A DNA stretch of 64,000 nt from Lachnospiraceae bacterium (GCA_024698145.1 JAILRO010000016.1:1-64000), one strand, 5' to 3'; shown: positions 18,447-26,760, numbered from the stretch's first letter. A program made the numbers and translations. The notes: generated from the sequence alone by a model not told the origin.

Positions 18447-18926
18447 TTATTCAGTAACAACCATCATACCGTCTTGTTCAATTAAATTTGCTTGTAGATT
18501 AGATTCAATATTTGTAAAACTTACTAGCCGAATCTTGTACACTTCTCCTGACTCATCATCATAGAATACTTGTACTAAATTTGTGTCCAAATCGAAATTA
18601 TAATCCCCATAATAACCAAGTCCTCTCATATTATCGAACGTAGGTGTTACAATAATCATCTTCGCATTTTTAGGAACAGAATTACGATTATCCTTAAACC
18701 AAGTTGTTAATTCTCTAGCCGTCAATAATTCGATATGCACTTGGCGAGACAATAATTCATGAAGCTTATTTTCTTGTTCTTCTTTTTTCCGGATTTTCTC
18801 CGCAAAAATATCATCTTCTTTCAAGTCAGATTTCTTAGAATGGTACTTTAACAAACAATAACCACCATAACAAATAGCCGCACCAACAATCACTCCACTT
18901 CCAACCGCCAAAACTTCTTTCATCAT
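18447..18926 (-). CDS. Membrane-anchored protein carrying the shared island domain
   Basis: This 159-residue protein has one N-terminal span (VLAVGSGVIVGAAICYGGYCLL), a Lys/Glu-rich helix (about 30-60) and a domain at 68-159 that closely matches the C-terminus of the 894-residue island protein. Shared positions include TTWF/NKWF, TP-T/VPT, LGYYG/LGYHF, NL-x-Q-x-FYD-x-x-SG, the strand L/VVSF/RF, and the terminal NGM/DGM-x-x-V. A GAGAGG site precedes the ATG pair. It follows the EEP gene by 22 bp. The domain may be an uncharacterised ligand-binding or interaction module. Confidence 0.6.
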   Translation of the reverse strand: MMKEVLAVGSGVIVGAAICYGGYCLLKYHSKKSDLKEDDIFAEKIRKKEEQENKLHELLSRQVHIELLTARELTTWFKDNRNSVPKNAKMIIVTPTFDNMRGLGYYGDYNFDLDTNLVQVFYDDESGEVYKIRLVSFTNIESNLQANLIEQDGMMVVTE

Positions 18927-18948
18927 ATGTACTACCTCTCTTTCAATA

Positions 18949-19965
18949 TTATTTAATGTCGATTTCCATTGCTATTGGGACATGATCTGATACACTTTTT
19001 AAGTAAGCATCAAAATCATCTCCACAGTATTTACGTACAGCATCAACTCTTTTTACTTTCATTTTCAAACCTTCAAATTGGCTTTCTTCAAACGAAAAAT
19101 GATCATAATCGTGCGCATAGCCTCTTGATTCTTCAATATCAGGGTTGTCATCAGAAGCTCGCAGTGTTGTATACTCATACTGCACAGTTTTCACTTGCCT
19201 TTTTCCCCATCTAGTGGATTCAATTATGTCATTCTCATCAGCCAAAAGTGATGCAGGTTTGGGATATGGTGCTTTGCCTTGCGATCGTCTTTTAACATTT
19301 ACCTTTTTTCTTGCTTCATCCTTCCATGAACGCCATAATTCGACATTGTAATCACCCATTATCAGAGTATATGATGGCATTCCATTTCCATACTCACCGT
19401 ATCTCCTGTCAGATATCTGTGGATAAATATCTTTTATCAAAACATCTAATTCCCTCTGTCGAATACTCCTGTCAAGCATAGTATCTTTTCCATAAAAAGT
19501 ATGTATACACAAAAGTCTGAACTCTATCCACGGACCTCCTTCTATAGTTCCTGCTGGTGTAAATCTTGCATAGTAAGGTCTTCTTTGCATATATTCTTTA
19601 CTCAAACGACATATCCTCGGATAAAATGTTCTTTTCCGACCATCCATCGTATTTACGGTAGCAAGCCTTAATCTACGTCTATTCCACACAAATGCATAAC
19701 CCTCGTTTCTTGTATCTGTGAGCTGTGTTTCTGCATTCGCCCATTGAAAATCCCAATCATCTCCCAACTCCATCAAAACAGATTTTTTTGCAAAATCTGG
19801 CGATGTAAATGCTTTTCCCTCACTAAGAACCTCTTGTAAAGCTACAACGTCAAACTGCTCTCGTCTTATAATTTCAGCAATTTTTTTTAAATCTCTTTCA
19901 TTTTTTTCGCCCATTGCTGACAATCCAAGATTTCTCAAATTAAAAGAGCCAATCTTATAACCCAT
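18949..19965 (-). CDS. DNase-I-like endonuclease/exonuclease/phosphatase (EEP) protein
   Basis: The 338-residue protein shows the complete EEP active-site series: SFNLRN (residues 7-12), VALQEV with the metal-binding Glu45, LIMGDYNVELW in the middle, and SDHVPIAMEI with Asp327-His328 at the end. The fold cleaves phosphodiester or phosphomonoester bonds in DNA, RNA, phosphoinositides or lipids; DNase I and exonuclease III are members. There is no signal peptide, so it acts in the cytoplasm. It is the first enzyme gene of the island, 75 bp after the HTH gene. In this context it could be an effector nuclease, but a housekeeping phosphatase role cannot be ruled out from sequence. Confidence 0.82.
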   Translation of the reverse strand: MGYKIGSFNLRNLGLSAMGEKNERDLKKIAEIIRREQFDVVALQEVLSEGKAFTSPDFAKKSVLMELGDDWDFQWANAETQLTDTRNEGYAFVWNRRRLRLATVNTMDGRKRTFYPRICRLSKEYMQRRPYYARFTPAGTIEGGPWIEFRLLCIHTFYGKDTMLDRSIRQRELDVLIKDIYPQISDRRYGEYGNGMPSYTLIMGDYNVELWRSWKDEARKKVNVKRRSQGKAPYPKPASLLADENDIIESTRWGKRQVKTVQYEYTTLRASDDNPDIEESRGYAHDYDHFSFEESQFEGLKMKVKRVDAVRKYCGDDFDAYLKSVSDHVPIAMEIDIK

Positions 19966-20040
19966 ACATTCACCATCTTCCCCAAAGTGTTTTAGAATAT
20001 AATCATTACTTTTTGACTATAGATAAAAAAATACTATCTC

Positions 20041-20364
20041 CTACTCCTTCGCTATCTGCCTCACCCTCCTATCACTTATACCCAATACACTAGCAATTTC
20101 TCTAGCAGTTTCCGTTCCGTAGTTTTTGTTAATATACTCCTTCATATATTCTTTAGAATATAGTTTCTGTGGAAACGAAACTGTCTGCCCCTTTAATAGC
20201 TCATATATTTTTTCTACATCCCTCGGATTTGAAAGGACTTGTGCAATCTCCCCGTAAACTGATGTGTATTTTTTATAATCACTTTTTCCTTTCAATTCTT
20301 CAGTGCCCCCGTGTTTATTTACCATATATTTTACCATTCTCCTTCTATCGCTAACAAAATGCAC
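20041..20364 (-). CDS. Small HTH protein heading the island
   Basis: The 107-residue frame ends in a clear helix-turn-helix (ETAREIASVLGISDRRVRQIAKE, about residues 85-107); the rest is basic and helical. The first start is a GTG at 20364 abutting AGGAAGA; ATGs at 20337 and 20325 are alternatives, and AAGGAG lies before them. A perfect inverted repeat (20367-20389) lies immediately upstream, between a promoter and the start, as expected for an autoregulated repressor. It probably controls the nine-gene island. The family was not identified. Confidence 0.6.
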   Translation of the reverse strand: MHFVSDRRRMVKYMVNKHGGTEELKGKSDYKKYTSVYGEIAQVLSNPRDVEKIYELLKGQTVSFPQKLYSKEYMKEYINKNYGTETAREIASVLGISDRRVRQIAKE

Positions 20365-20366
20365 TC

Positions 20367-20389
20367 TTCCTATGTATCTATCATAGGAA
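20367..20389. promoter_or_regulatory. Operator candidate upstream of the island HTH gene
   Basis: TTCCTATG-TATCTAT-CATAGGAA is a perfect 8-bp-arm inverted repeat located between the -10 box (20397-20402, minus strand) and the HTH start codon. Binding here would block transcription initiation or early elongation of the island. Confidence 0.6.
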
Positions 20390-20396
20390 TATTACC

Positions 20397-20425
20397 TATA
20401 TAAATTTCCTAATCACAGAAAACAA
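20397..20425 (-). promoter_or_regulatory. Promoter candidate of the nine-gene island
   Basis: On the minus strand TTGTTT (20425-20420) and TATATA (20402-20397) are 17 bp apart. The predicted start of transcription falls at the inverted repeat 20367-20389. Confidence 0.5.
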
Positions 20426-20519
20426 TTCCTCAACTTAGAGATTATTTCATTCATAACACATATAATCTTCTATTAGAATAGACTTGTAATAAACACGCCT
20501 CAAATTGTAATAATTACTG

Positions 20520-20548
20520 TTGACTTTCATATAAATATGAATTAGACT
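20520..20548 (+). promoter_or_regulatory. Promoter candidate of the ATPase_2 gene
   Basis: TTGACT (20520-20525) and TAGACT (20543-20548) are separated by 17 bp. The repeat boxes at 20561-20628 begin about where transcription would start. Confidence 0.5.
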
Positions 20549-20560
20549 GAATTTAAAAAG

Positions 20561-20628
20561 TTATAACCAGTTATAACCAGGGTTCAAAAGTTATAACCAG
20601 TTATAACCAGGAATCAAAACTTATAACC
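20561..20628 (+). repeat. TTATAACCAG direct-repeat array (iteron-like)
   Basis: The 10-mer TTATAACCAG occurs at 20561, 20571, 20591 and 20601, and a partial TTATAACC copy lies at 20621. The arrangement is a 30-bp unit (two 10-mers plus a 10-bp spacer) repeated 2.3 times. Centre-to-centre spacing of 10 bp puts all copies on the same DNA face, as for cooperative repressor or replication-initiator boxes. It lies in the predicted leader of the ATPase gene starting at 20664. Confidence 0.75.
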
Positions 20629-20663
20629 GAAAACAATCATTCTTTAACTGGGAGGAACGACTT

Positions 20664-21716
20664 ATGCCTAATCCATTTACATTATCATTTGGAATCGAGC
20701 CAAGAGAATATATATCAAGAACACAACAGACATCCGAGATTATTAATTCATTTATGAGCGAAACACCATCCAACTATATGTATATGCTTTCCGGAATACG
20801 AGGCAGTGGAAAGACTGTAATGCTGACAAATATAATTGAAACATTTGAGAAAGAAAAGGATTGGATCGTAATTAACGTATCACCCGATGTTGATATCCTC
20901 AACGCCATTGCTGCCAATCTGTACAGTAGAAAAAGCATACACACTCTGTTTACAAACGCCAAGATTGACTTGTCCGGTCTTGGAATAGGCATCTCAATAG
21001 AGAACGCCACTCCTATCTTCGATATTTCCGTTGCGCTTGAGGAACTTCTGACAGAATTAAAAAAGAAGCATTATAAAGTATTGATTGCCATCGATGAAAT
21101 CGTCAACAACAACAATGTCAAAGTATTTACCGGCATTTATCAGATTCTACTACGCAAAAAATTACCACTTTTTTTGCTTATGACCGGACTATATGAAAAC
21201 ATCAATGTTTTGCAAAACGAGAAGACATTGACATTCTTGTATCGTGCGCCAAAGATATACCTTGAACCATTAAGCTCATTTTCGATTGCACAAAGTTACA
21301 AAAGCATTCTAAATGTCGACGAGTCAACCGCCAAGGAAATGGCAAAGCTTACAAGTGGTTACGCATACGCATATCAGGTATTGGGATATCTCTATTGGGA
21401 TAAAATCACAGAGAAGAAAAAATGCGGTGGAGTTGACGACTTAATAATCGATTATGACCGTACATTGAGTGAATATGTATACGAGAAAATATGGTTTGAG
21501 CTTCCTGATACAGAGAAAAAAATAGTGTCTCTTCTCGTTGAAAACGGGGAGATGAAGAACAAAGAAATCCGCGATGCACTGTCCTTATCTGACAGTCAGA
21601 TGTCGGTATACAGAGATCGCCTCAAAAGAAAAGGCCTTATTGATGTTTCAAGATACGGCTATCTTGCGCTTAATCTGCCACGTTTTGACGCCATAGCAAA
21701 GTTTTGGATTGATTAA
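20664..21716 (+). CDS. ATPase_2 (STAND-like) P-loop ATPase with C-terminal winged helix
   Basis: The 350-residue protein opens with PREYISRTQQTSEIINSF, the typical lead-in of ATPase_2 proteins. Walker A GIRGSGKT (44-51), Walker B VLIAIDE (139-145) and an LLMTGLYENI sensor segment follow. The C-terminus (about 270-345) forms a winged-helix-like domain (KEIRDALSLSDSQMSVYRDRLKRKGLIDV). Such proteins act as ATP-dependent switches in transcription or stress responses. GGGAGG precedes the ATG. It is the first gene of a plus-strand group and sits behind a repeat array that it could itself recognise through its winged helix. Whether it belongs functionally to the LRR/kinase genes is not certain. Confidence 0.75.
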   Translation: MPNPFTLSFGIEPREYISRTQQTSEIINSFMSETPSNYMYMLSGIRGSGKTVMLTNIIETFEKEKDWIVINVSPDVDILNAIAANLYSRKSIHTLFTNAKIDLSGLGIGISIENATPIFDISVALEELLTELKKKHYKVLIAIDEIVNNNNVKVFTGIYQILLRKKLPLFLLMTGLYENINVLQNEKTLTFLYRAPKIYLEPLSSFSIAQSYKSILNVDESTAKEMAKLTSGYAYAYQVLGYLYWDKITEKKKCGGVDDLIIDYDRTLSEYVYEKIWFELPDTEKKIVSLLVENGEMKNKEIRDALSLSDSQMSVYRDRLKRKGLIDVSRYGYLALNLPRFDAIAKFWID

Positions 21717-21757
21717 ATTTTTAACATCTACAAATGAGGATTGTGGAGGTGACGCCT

Positions 21758-23824
21758 ATGAAAACAGAAAAAAATATTAAGAACTGCATATCGTTATCAC
21801 TCGTCATACGCACACTATTACTTTTATTCTGTCTTTGTAACTATATGACGTTTACTTGTCATGCTACCGAAACCACAGTAATTTCCGGCAACTGCGGAGG
21901 TGAAGGCGATGGTTCGAATGTTACATGGACTTATTCTGACCACACGCTCACAATATCTGGAACGGGAAAAATGGTAGCCTTAAATGAAATCCATAATGAA
22001 ATGATATCTCCGGATATTTTAGACATAAATAAAGTTTCCCATATTGTAATAGAAGATGGTGTTACCGATGTTGGCAATTACTGTTTTTTTCATTTTCATA
22101 ATGTCACTGATGTTACTCTTCCAAACAGTGTTACCCGAATAGGAAGTTTCTCATTTGCAGGTTGTTATAAATTGGAAAACTCCGGACTTACCAACAATGT
22201 AAAAATTATTGAAGATCACGCATATTCTGCTTGTGAGTCACTTACAAACTTTACTTTACCATCAAGCGTCACATATATCGGTGACTACGTATTTAGTGGT
22301 TGTGAAGAGTTGACCGAATTTACAATTAACAATCATATTGAACACATTGGCGATTATTGTTTTTCGTGTTGTCCTTTTCTAACAACCGTTACAATAAATA
22401 ACAAGACCACCGGTAACTTTACCTTTGCGGGTTGTCAAAGACTTAAAAAAGTTACTTTGACCTCATCTGTGAAAGAAATCGGTTCGGATGCCTTTTCAGG
22501 ATGCTCGAATCTTTCAGAAATAAATTTCCCTAATAACGTCGACACTATCCAAGCATGTGCTTTCGAGAATTGCGGTAGCCTTGCAATGAAAATCGACTTG
22601 TCTAATTTCAAATATATAGCTCCTTGTGCATTTCGAGGAAGTGCAATAACACAAATAATTCTCCCAACAAATTTAACAACAATTCCCGATAATCTCGTGT
22701 TTGGATGTACCAATATTACATCTATCGACATCCCTACTTCTGTAACAACGATTGAATATAACGCTTTTCGTGAGTGCGAGAATCTTAGACATATTATGCT
22801 ATCAGACAACATCACAACAATCGGTAAAAACGCATTTACTAAAGACTATTCCATAATTCACTGTTCGACAGCTGCTCAGATAAAATACTGCAAAAAATAT
22901 GAGTACACATATATGGATAATTCTTTTCCTGTTGACATTTCCGGTGCAGATGCCACTATTAATGATTTAGAATATAACTACTCAGCAAATTCCATGGATC
23001 CCGAGACTACTGTTACATACACCTATGACGAGCAGAACATTGTGCTTCGCAATAAAATGGATTACAAAGAAACATTTGTCAAGGATTCTGAAAAGGGAAC
23101 TCTAGATGTATACATAGAAGGTATCGGTTGGTTTACTGGAAGTATTCACAAAACATATTATTACTACGAACAACCTGAGAATCACAACCCCGACGATAAT
23201 AACGACACTCCTTCCGCCGGCACCACTACCAGTCCTGACGATGATGAAGAAAAACCAACAACAGGCGGTAATAACTCCGGTAACAGCACGGACAAGCAAC
23301 AAGTGAATAACACTCCAAATACTAACCAGACGAACAACAACAATAAGACTATCGTTGATAGTAATACCGAATATCTTATCAATCATGCATATTACAGAAT
23401 AACCGGCAAAAATACTGTCATGTTTTTAAGGCCTGACAAAACTACATACAAAACAATTACCATTCCGGATTCTGTACGCATCAACAAAAGGACATATAAG
23501 GTTACAAAAGTAGCAGACAGAGCCTGCTACAAAAACAAGAAATTAACCACAGTTAATATAGGTAATAACATATCTGATATCGGCAATCATGCTTTTGCCA
23601 ATTGTTCTTCCTTAACCGGTATACGCTTTGGCAAAAAAGTTAAAAAATTGGGACTCAAAGTTCTGTATAACGACAGAAAACTAAAACGCATAACCTTCAA
23701 AGGAACAAAAATCAAATCGATTGGCAAATGCACTTTCAAAAATGTGCCATACTCCGTTAGCATTGTCGTTCCAAACAGCAAGGTCAAAACCTATTCAAAG
23801 CTGATTAATTCTGCAAGCAAATAA
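21758..23824 (+). CDS. BspA-type leucine-rich-repeat surface protein
   Basis: The ATG at 21758 follows GGAGGTGA and gives 688 residues. An N-terminal signal sequence (about 12-38, LSLVIRTLLLLFCLCNYMTF) leads into many BspA/LRR_5 repeats with the recurring pattern I-x2-x-A-F-x-x-C-x-x-L (for example IGDYVFSGCEELTEF and IGSDAFSGCSNLSEI). A low-complexity Asp/Asn/Thr/Pro linker occupies about 460-520. The C-terminal part resumes LRR_5 repeats (ACYKNKKLTTVNIG, AFANCSSLTGIRFG). These proteins are secreted or surface-exposed and are associated with adhesion. It sits directly before a LytTR-FHA/FHA/kinase set 12 bp away and is probably cotranscribed. No wall-sorting signal is visible. Confidence 0.82.
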   Translation: MKTEKNIKNCISLSLVIRTLLLLFCLCNYMTFTCHATETTVISGNCGGEGDGSNVTWTYSDHTLTISGTGKMVALNEIHNEMISPDILDINKVSHIVIEDGVTDVGNYCFFHFHNVTDVTLPNSVTRIGSFSFAGCYKLENSGLTNNVKIIEDHAYSACESLTNFTLPSSVTYIGDYVFSGCEELTEFTINNHIEHIGDYCFSCCPFLTTVTINNKTTGNFTFAGCQRLKKVTLTSSVKEIGSDAFSGCSNLSEINFPNNVDTIQACAFENCGSLAMKIDLSNFKYIAPCAFRGSAITQIILPTNLTTIPDNLVFGCTNITSIDIPTSVTTIEYNAFRECENLRHIMLSDNITTIGKNAFTKDYSIIHCSTAAQIKYCKKYEYTYMDNSFPVDISGADATINDLEYNYSANSMDPETTVTYTYDEQNIVLRNKMDYKETFVKDSEKGTLDVYIEGIGWFTGSIHKTYYYYEQPENHNPDDNNDTPSAGTTTSPDDDEEKPTTGGNNSGNSTDKQQVNNTPNTNQTNNNNKTIVDSNTEYLINHAYYRITGKNTVMFLRPDKTTYKTITIPDSVRINKRTYKVTKVADRACYKNKKLTTVNIGNNISDIGNHAFANCSSLTGIRFGKKVKKLGLKVLYNDRKLKRITFKGTKIKSIGKCTFKNVPYSVSIVVPNSKVKTYSKLINSASK

Positions 23825-23835
23825 AAGGTGAAATA

Positions 23836-24534
23836 ATGAACGGTAACATTTACACAAATGATAAAAATGAAATAATGTTTGGTTTCTCTTGTGGTGGACA
23901 TTACTATCATATTCTTCTTAAGGACATTCTCTACTTTGAAAGTGCAGGGCGCAAATGTATCCTTCACACATCAGAGGGCATGACTACCTACAGCTTCTAC
24001 GGAAAATTAGGCGATGTCGCAGAGACACTTTCAGATTACGGCTTTACCAGATGCCATCAGAGTTACCTTGTATCGGTTGCTCACGCGACAGCCTATCACA
24101 AAGGATATATCACCGTAGGCGGGTATCCTATCTCTGTCAGCGAAAAGTATCGAAGGAACATCATTGACCTTTTTTGCGATAATCAATCAACCGAATATCT
24201 CACAGACAAAAATGGCAAAACCGTCGGTGTTTTGGTATGTATTAGCGGTCAATATAAAGGCTCGATAATAAGGATATATCCTGATATTACTTACGAAATC
24301 GGAAGAGACGAAAAAGAATGTGAAATAGTAATCCGTCTCCCTTATGTGAGCAGAAAACATTTATCGCTTACATATCGCAATGACGGAACTTATGAAATAA
24401 ACGACCACTCGCATAACGGAACATACCTTATCCACGAGGATGACCGTGCAGAGAAATTAACTGCAGATAATATCGTGCCATCTGGTTCTGTCATATGCTT
24501 CGGAGACCATTCACTGCAATATCGTCTTATTTAA
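23836..24534 (+). CDS. LytTR DNA-binding domain fused to an FHA domain
   Basis: Residues about 15-115 form a LytTR DNA-binding domain (ILYFESAGRKCILHT, then FTRCHQSYLVSVAHA and SEKYRRNI). Residues about 130-232 form an FHA domain with EIGR at 154-157, VSRKH at 171-175 and NGT at 194-196. LytTR domains usually follow a receiver domain; here a phosphothreonine-binding FHA domain replaces it. This suggests a transcription factor that answers to Ser/Thr phosphorylation, presumably by the kinase encoded two genes downstream. AAAGGTGA precedes the ATG. The architecture is unusual to me; both domain calls are well supported by motifs. Confidence 0.8.
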   Translation: MNGNIYTNDKNEIMFGFSCGGHYYHILLKDILYFESAGRKCILHTSEGMTTYSFYGKLGDVAETLSDYGFTRCHQSYLVSVAHATAYHKGYITVGGYPISVSEKYRRNIIDLFCDNQSTEYLTDKNGKTVGVLVCISGQYKGSIIRIYPDITYEIGRDEKECEIVIRLPYVSRKHLSLTYRNDGTYEINDHSHNGTYLIHEDDRAEKLTADNIVPSGSVICFGDHSLQYRLI

Positions 24535-24544
24535 GGAGAAACAT

Positions 24545-25066
24545 ATGAATCTTATCAAATGCCCTAATAACCATTTTTACAATGCTGATCATTTTCCTTC
24601 CTGCCCTCATTGTGCCAACACTGATTCTTCAGACAGCACTAATAACAACACAAACGAATCTGATATAAACACCTCTCCTGTAGAACGTAACATCGAAGAA
24701 ATGCAGTCGCAGAATAAACATATGTTAGCCGGCTGGCTCGTGTGTATAGACGGAGCAGAATACGGCAAATACTATCCTCTTTTCTGCGGAAGTAACGCTA
24801 TAGGACGTGGTGCAAATATGGATGTACAAATAACATCAGACGAAGAAATCAGCAGACAAACACATGCAGAAATTATATATGATGCTGACCGCATCACCTA
24901 TTCTATAGTAGTTAACCGAAGTTCCAATCCGGTATATGTTAACGGGGCAATAATTACCACTGATACAGACAAACCATTTCCACTTCAGGACAGAGACCGC
25001 ATTCGAATCGGCTCTCATACATTTATATTAGCAACATTTTGCAACAACGATTTCTCATGGAGGTAA
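24545..25066 (+). CDS. Zinc-ribbon plus FHA-domain protein
   Basis: The 173-residue protein begins with KCPNNHFYN...CPHC (Cys6, His10, Cys20, Cys23), a compact zinc-ribbon-like segment. An Asn/Ser/Asp-rich linker and an FHA domain (about 62-170, with AIGRGANMDV and an SRQTH variant of the SxxH motif) follow. FHA domains read phosphothreonine; the altered SxxH spacing may change specificity. AAGGAG precedes the ATG, 10 bp after the LytTR-FHA gene. It is probably a substrate or adaptor of the downstream kinase. Confidence 0.75.
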   Translation: MNLIKCPNNHFYNADHFPSCPHCANTDSSDSTNNNTNESDINTSPVERNIEEMQSQNKHMLAGWLVCIDGAEYGKYYPLFCGSNAIGRGANMDVQITSDEEISRQTHAEIIYDADRITYSIVVNRSSNPVYVNGAIITTDTDKPFPLQDRDRIRIGSHTFILATFCNNDFSWR

Positions 25067-25071
25067 TTAGC

Positions 25072-26619
25072 ATGTCACAGGACAAGCTGTCACACACACT
25101 TCCAACCGGATATATTCTTCATGACATTTTCGAAATCGAAAGCGTAATCGGCGAAGGAGGTTTCGGAATTACTTATCGTGCAAAAAATCTTGCAGCAAAA
25201 CCACAAGACAAATCCACAACTTCCGATATATCGCATGTAGCTATCAAAGAGTATTATCCCCTTGGCGTTGCCACCAGAGATACTCACAATGACAATCCTT
25301 ATGCGGTTACTCATTACAAAGGCGAGCTGGAAATCGCATTTAATAAAGGTCTGGATCGCTTCAGACAAGAAGCCTACCTCCTCAAGGAATTTGAGGATTT
25401 GGACAGTATCGTAACAGTTCTGGATATCTTTGAGGAAAACAATACAACTTATATTGTAATGGAATACATAGAAGGACTTACTATAAAGAAGCTTGTCGAG
25501 CAGGAAGGACTCCTGCCTTATCCCGAGTTTATGGAACTTATCACCCCATTACTCCATGACATAAGTCGTATCCACAACAAAGGGCTTATCCACAGGGATA
25601 TAAGTCCCGACAATCTGCTGATTGGAACCGACAATCGGTTACATCTTATAGACTTCGGTTCTGCCAACCACAATAACCTTAAAATCACAAAAACATTTAC
25701 CGTTATATTAAAAGCCGGCTACGCTCCACCCGAGCAATACTCGCCGAAAGGCAAAATCGGTCCCTGGACAGATGTTTACGGTCTGTGTGCGGTTTTTTAT
25801 TTTGCACTTACCGGTCACACACCAACCGATTCTCTCCAAAGAATGCAGATAAAGGAATCGGAAACTCACGATAATGATATTGAAAATGATCTTAAACATG
25901 CCATTGACCTACCTCCACATGCAGCACACGTTATTGCGCAGGGATTAAGTCTTTCTTACAAAGAGCGCTATCCTTCTGTGCAAATGCTATACAACGCATT
26001 GACAACGCCTCCCGTCAGAGACGACAACGTCACAGCAATGCACATCCACGAAGACAAGCCAAAAGTCAAACGTACGTACAAAACACCCGTATTGTTTGCA
26101 TGCATTTTCGCTCTTTTCACTATTGTATTACTTGTGAATTATTATCACACCAAGGATTTGTCGAATATTAAAATGGAAAGCAATCTTAGTTTTACCAATG
26201 AAAATCTGATTCCAGCATCAGGACATTTAACATCGTTACATAATTATATAGAAGATTATTCAAAAGAAATCGAAAAACAATATAAAATATTAAATATGAT
26301 TGACATGGTTGGGACAAACCTTACAGATGCCAAAAATAATCTAAACGAATTGGATTCAAACATTGAAGTCAATACGACAAGTGATTACAGCGATGCATAT
26401 CCCAAAGATACCGTTATTTCACAAAGTATTGCTCCCAATACACAATTTACCAGAGGTAATATTTCAAGAATTACCTTAACCATAAGTCTTGGCACAAAGC
26501 CTGTTAACAAAACCGCCCAAAGCAGCAACGGCAAATCAAGTAAAAGCAATAAGAAATCCTATAACGTTACAGGCACCAAAAAGGATGATGGATACACCAC
26601 CATCCACATCGGTGATTGA
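25072..26619 (+). CDS. Membrane Ser/Thr protein kinase with PASTA-like domain
   Basis: The ATG at 25072 follows GGAGG and gives 515 residues. The cytoplasmic kinase domain shows the glycine loop GEGGFGITYRA, VAIK (Lys59), a catalytic loop HRDISPDNLL (Asp176, with Ser replacing the usual Lys of HRDxKxxN) and LIDFGSA (Asp194). A membrane span near 338-358 is followed by an extracellular part with one PASTA-like repeat (about 415-480: VGTNLTDAKNNL, ending ITLTISLG) and a Ser/Lys/Asn-rich tail. PASTA kinases sense peptidoglycan fragments or lipid II. No PppL/Stp phosphatase is next to it. It probably phosphorylates one or both FHA proteins encoded upstream. The Ser in the catalytic loop is unusual but may not abolish activity. 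Confidence 0.82.
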   Translation: MSQDKLSHTLPTGYILHDIFEIESVIGEGGFGITYRAKNLAAKPQDKSTTSDISHVAIKEYYPLGVATRDTHNDNPYAVTHYKGELEIAFNKGLDRFRQEAYLLKEFEDLDSIVTVLDIFEENNTTYIVMEYIEGLTIKKLVEQEGLLPYPEFMELITPLLHDISRIHNKGLIHRDISPDNLLIGTDNRLHLIDFGSANHNNLKITKTFTVILKAGYAPPEQYSPKGKIGPWTDVYGLCAVFYFALTGHTPTDSLQRMQIKESETHDNDIENDLKHAIDLPPHAAHVIAQGLSLSYKERYPSVQMLYNALTTPPVRDDNVTAMHIHEDKPKVKRTYKTPVLFACIFALFTIVLLVNYYHTKDLSNIKMESNLSFTNENLIPASGHLTSLHNYIEDYSKEIEKQYKILNMIDMVGTNLTDAKNNLNELDSNIEVNTTSDYSDAYPKDTVISQSIAPNTQFTRGNISRITLTISLGTKPVNKTAQSSNGKSSKSNKKSYNVTGTKKDDGYTTIHIGD

Positions 26620-26760
26620 GCTCATTTTCACTATTTGTGCCTTTCATTTACAACGACAACTATATGTTGTGTTCGGAGGGCAAGTTCAGGATTGTATACA
26701 ATTTTGCCCATTGCAGAATTATTGATTTTTCTAGGTTTTTGAGATTTTTTTGATTTTTAG

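Noticed and set aside
12232-20364. Prophage
   Set aside because: No capsid, portal, terminase, integrase or lysis genes are present.
20561-20628. Short CRISPR array
   Set aside because: Units are 10 bp in a 30-bp period with similar spacers and no cas genes; the pattern is that of binding-site repeats.
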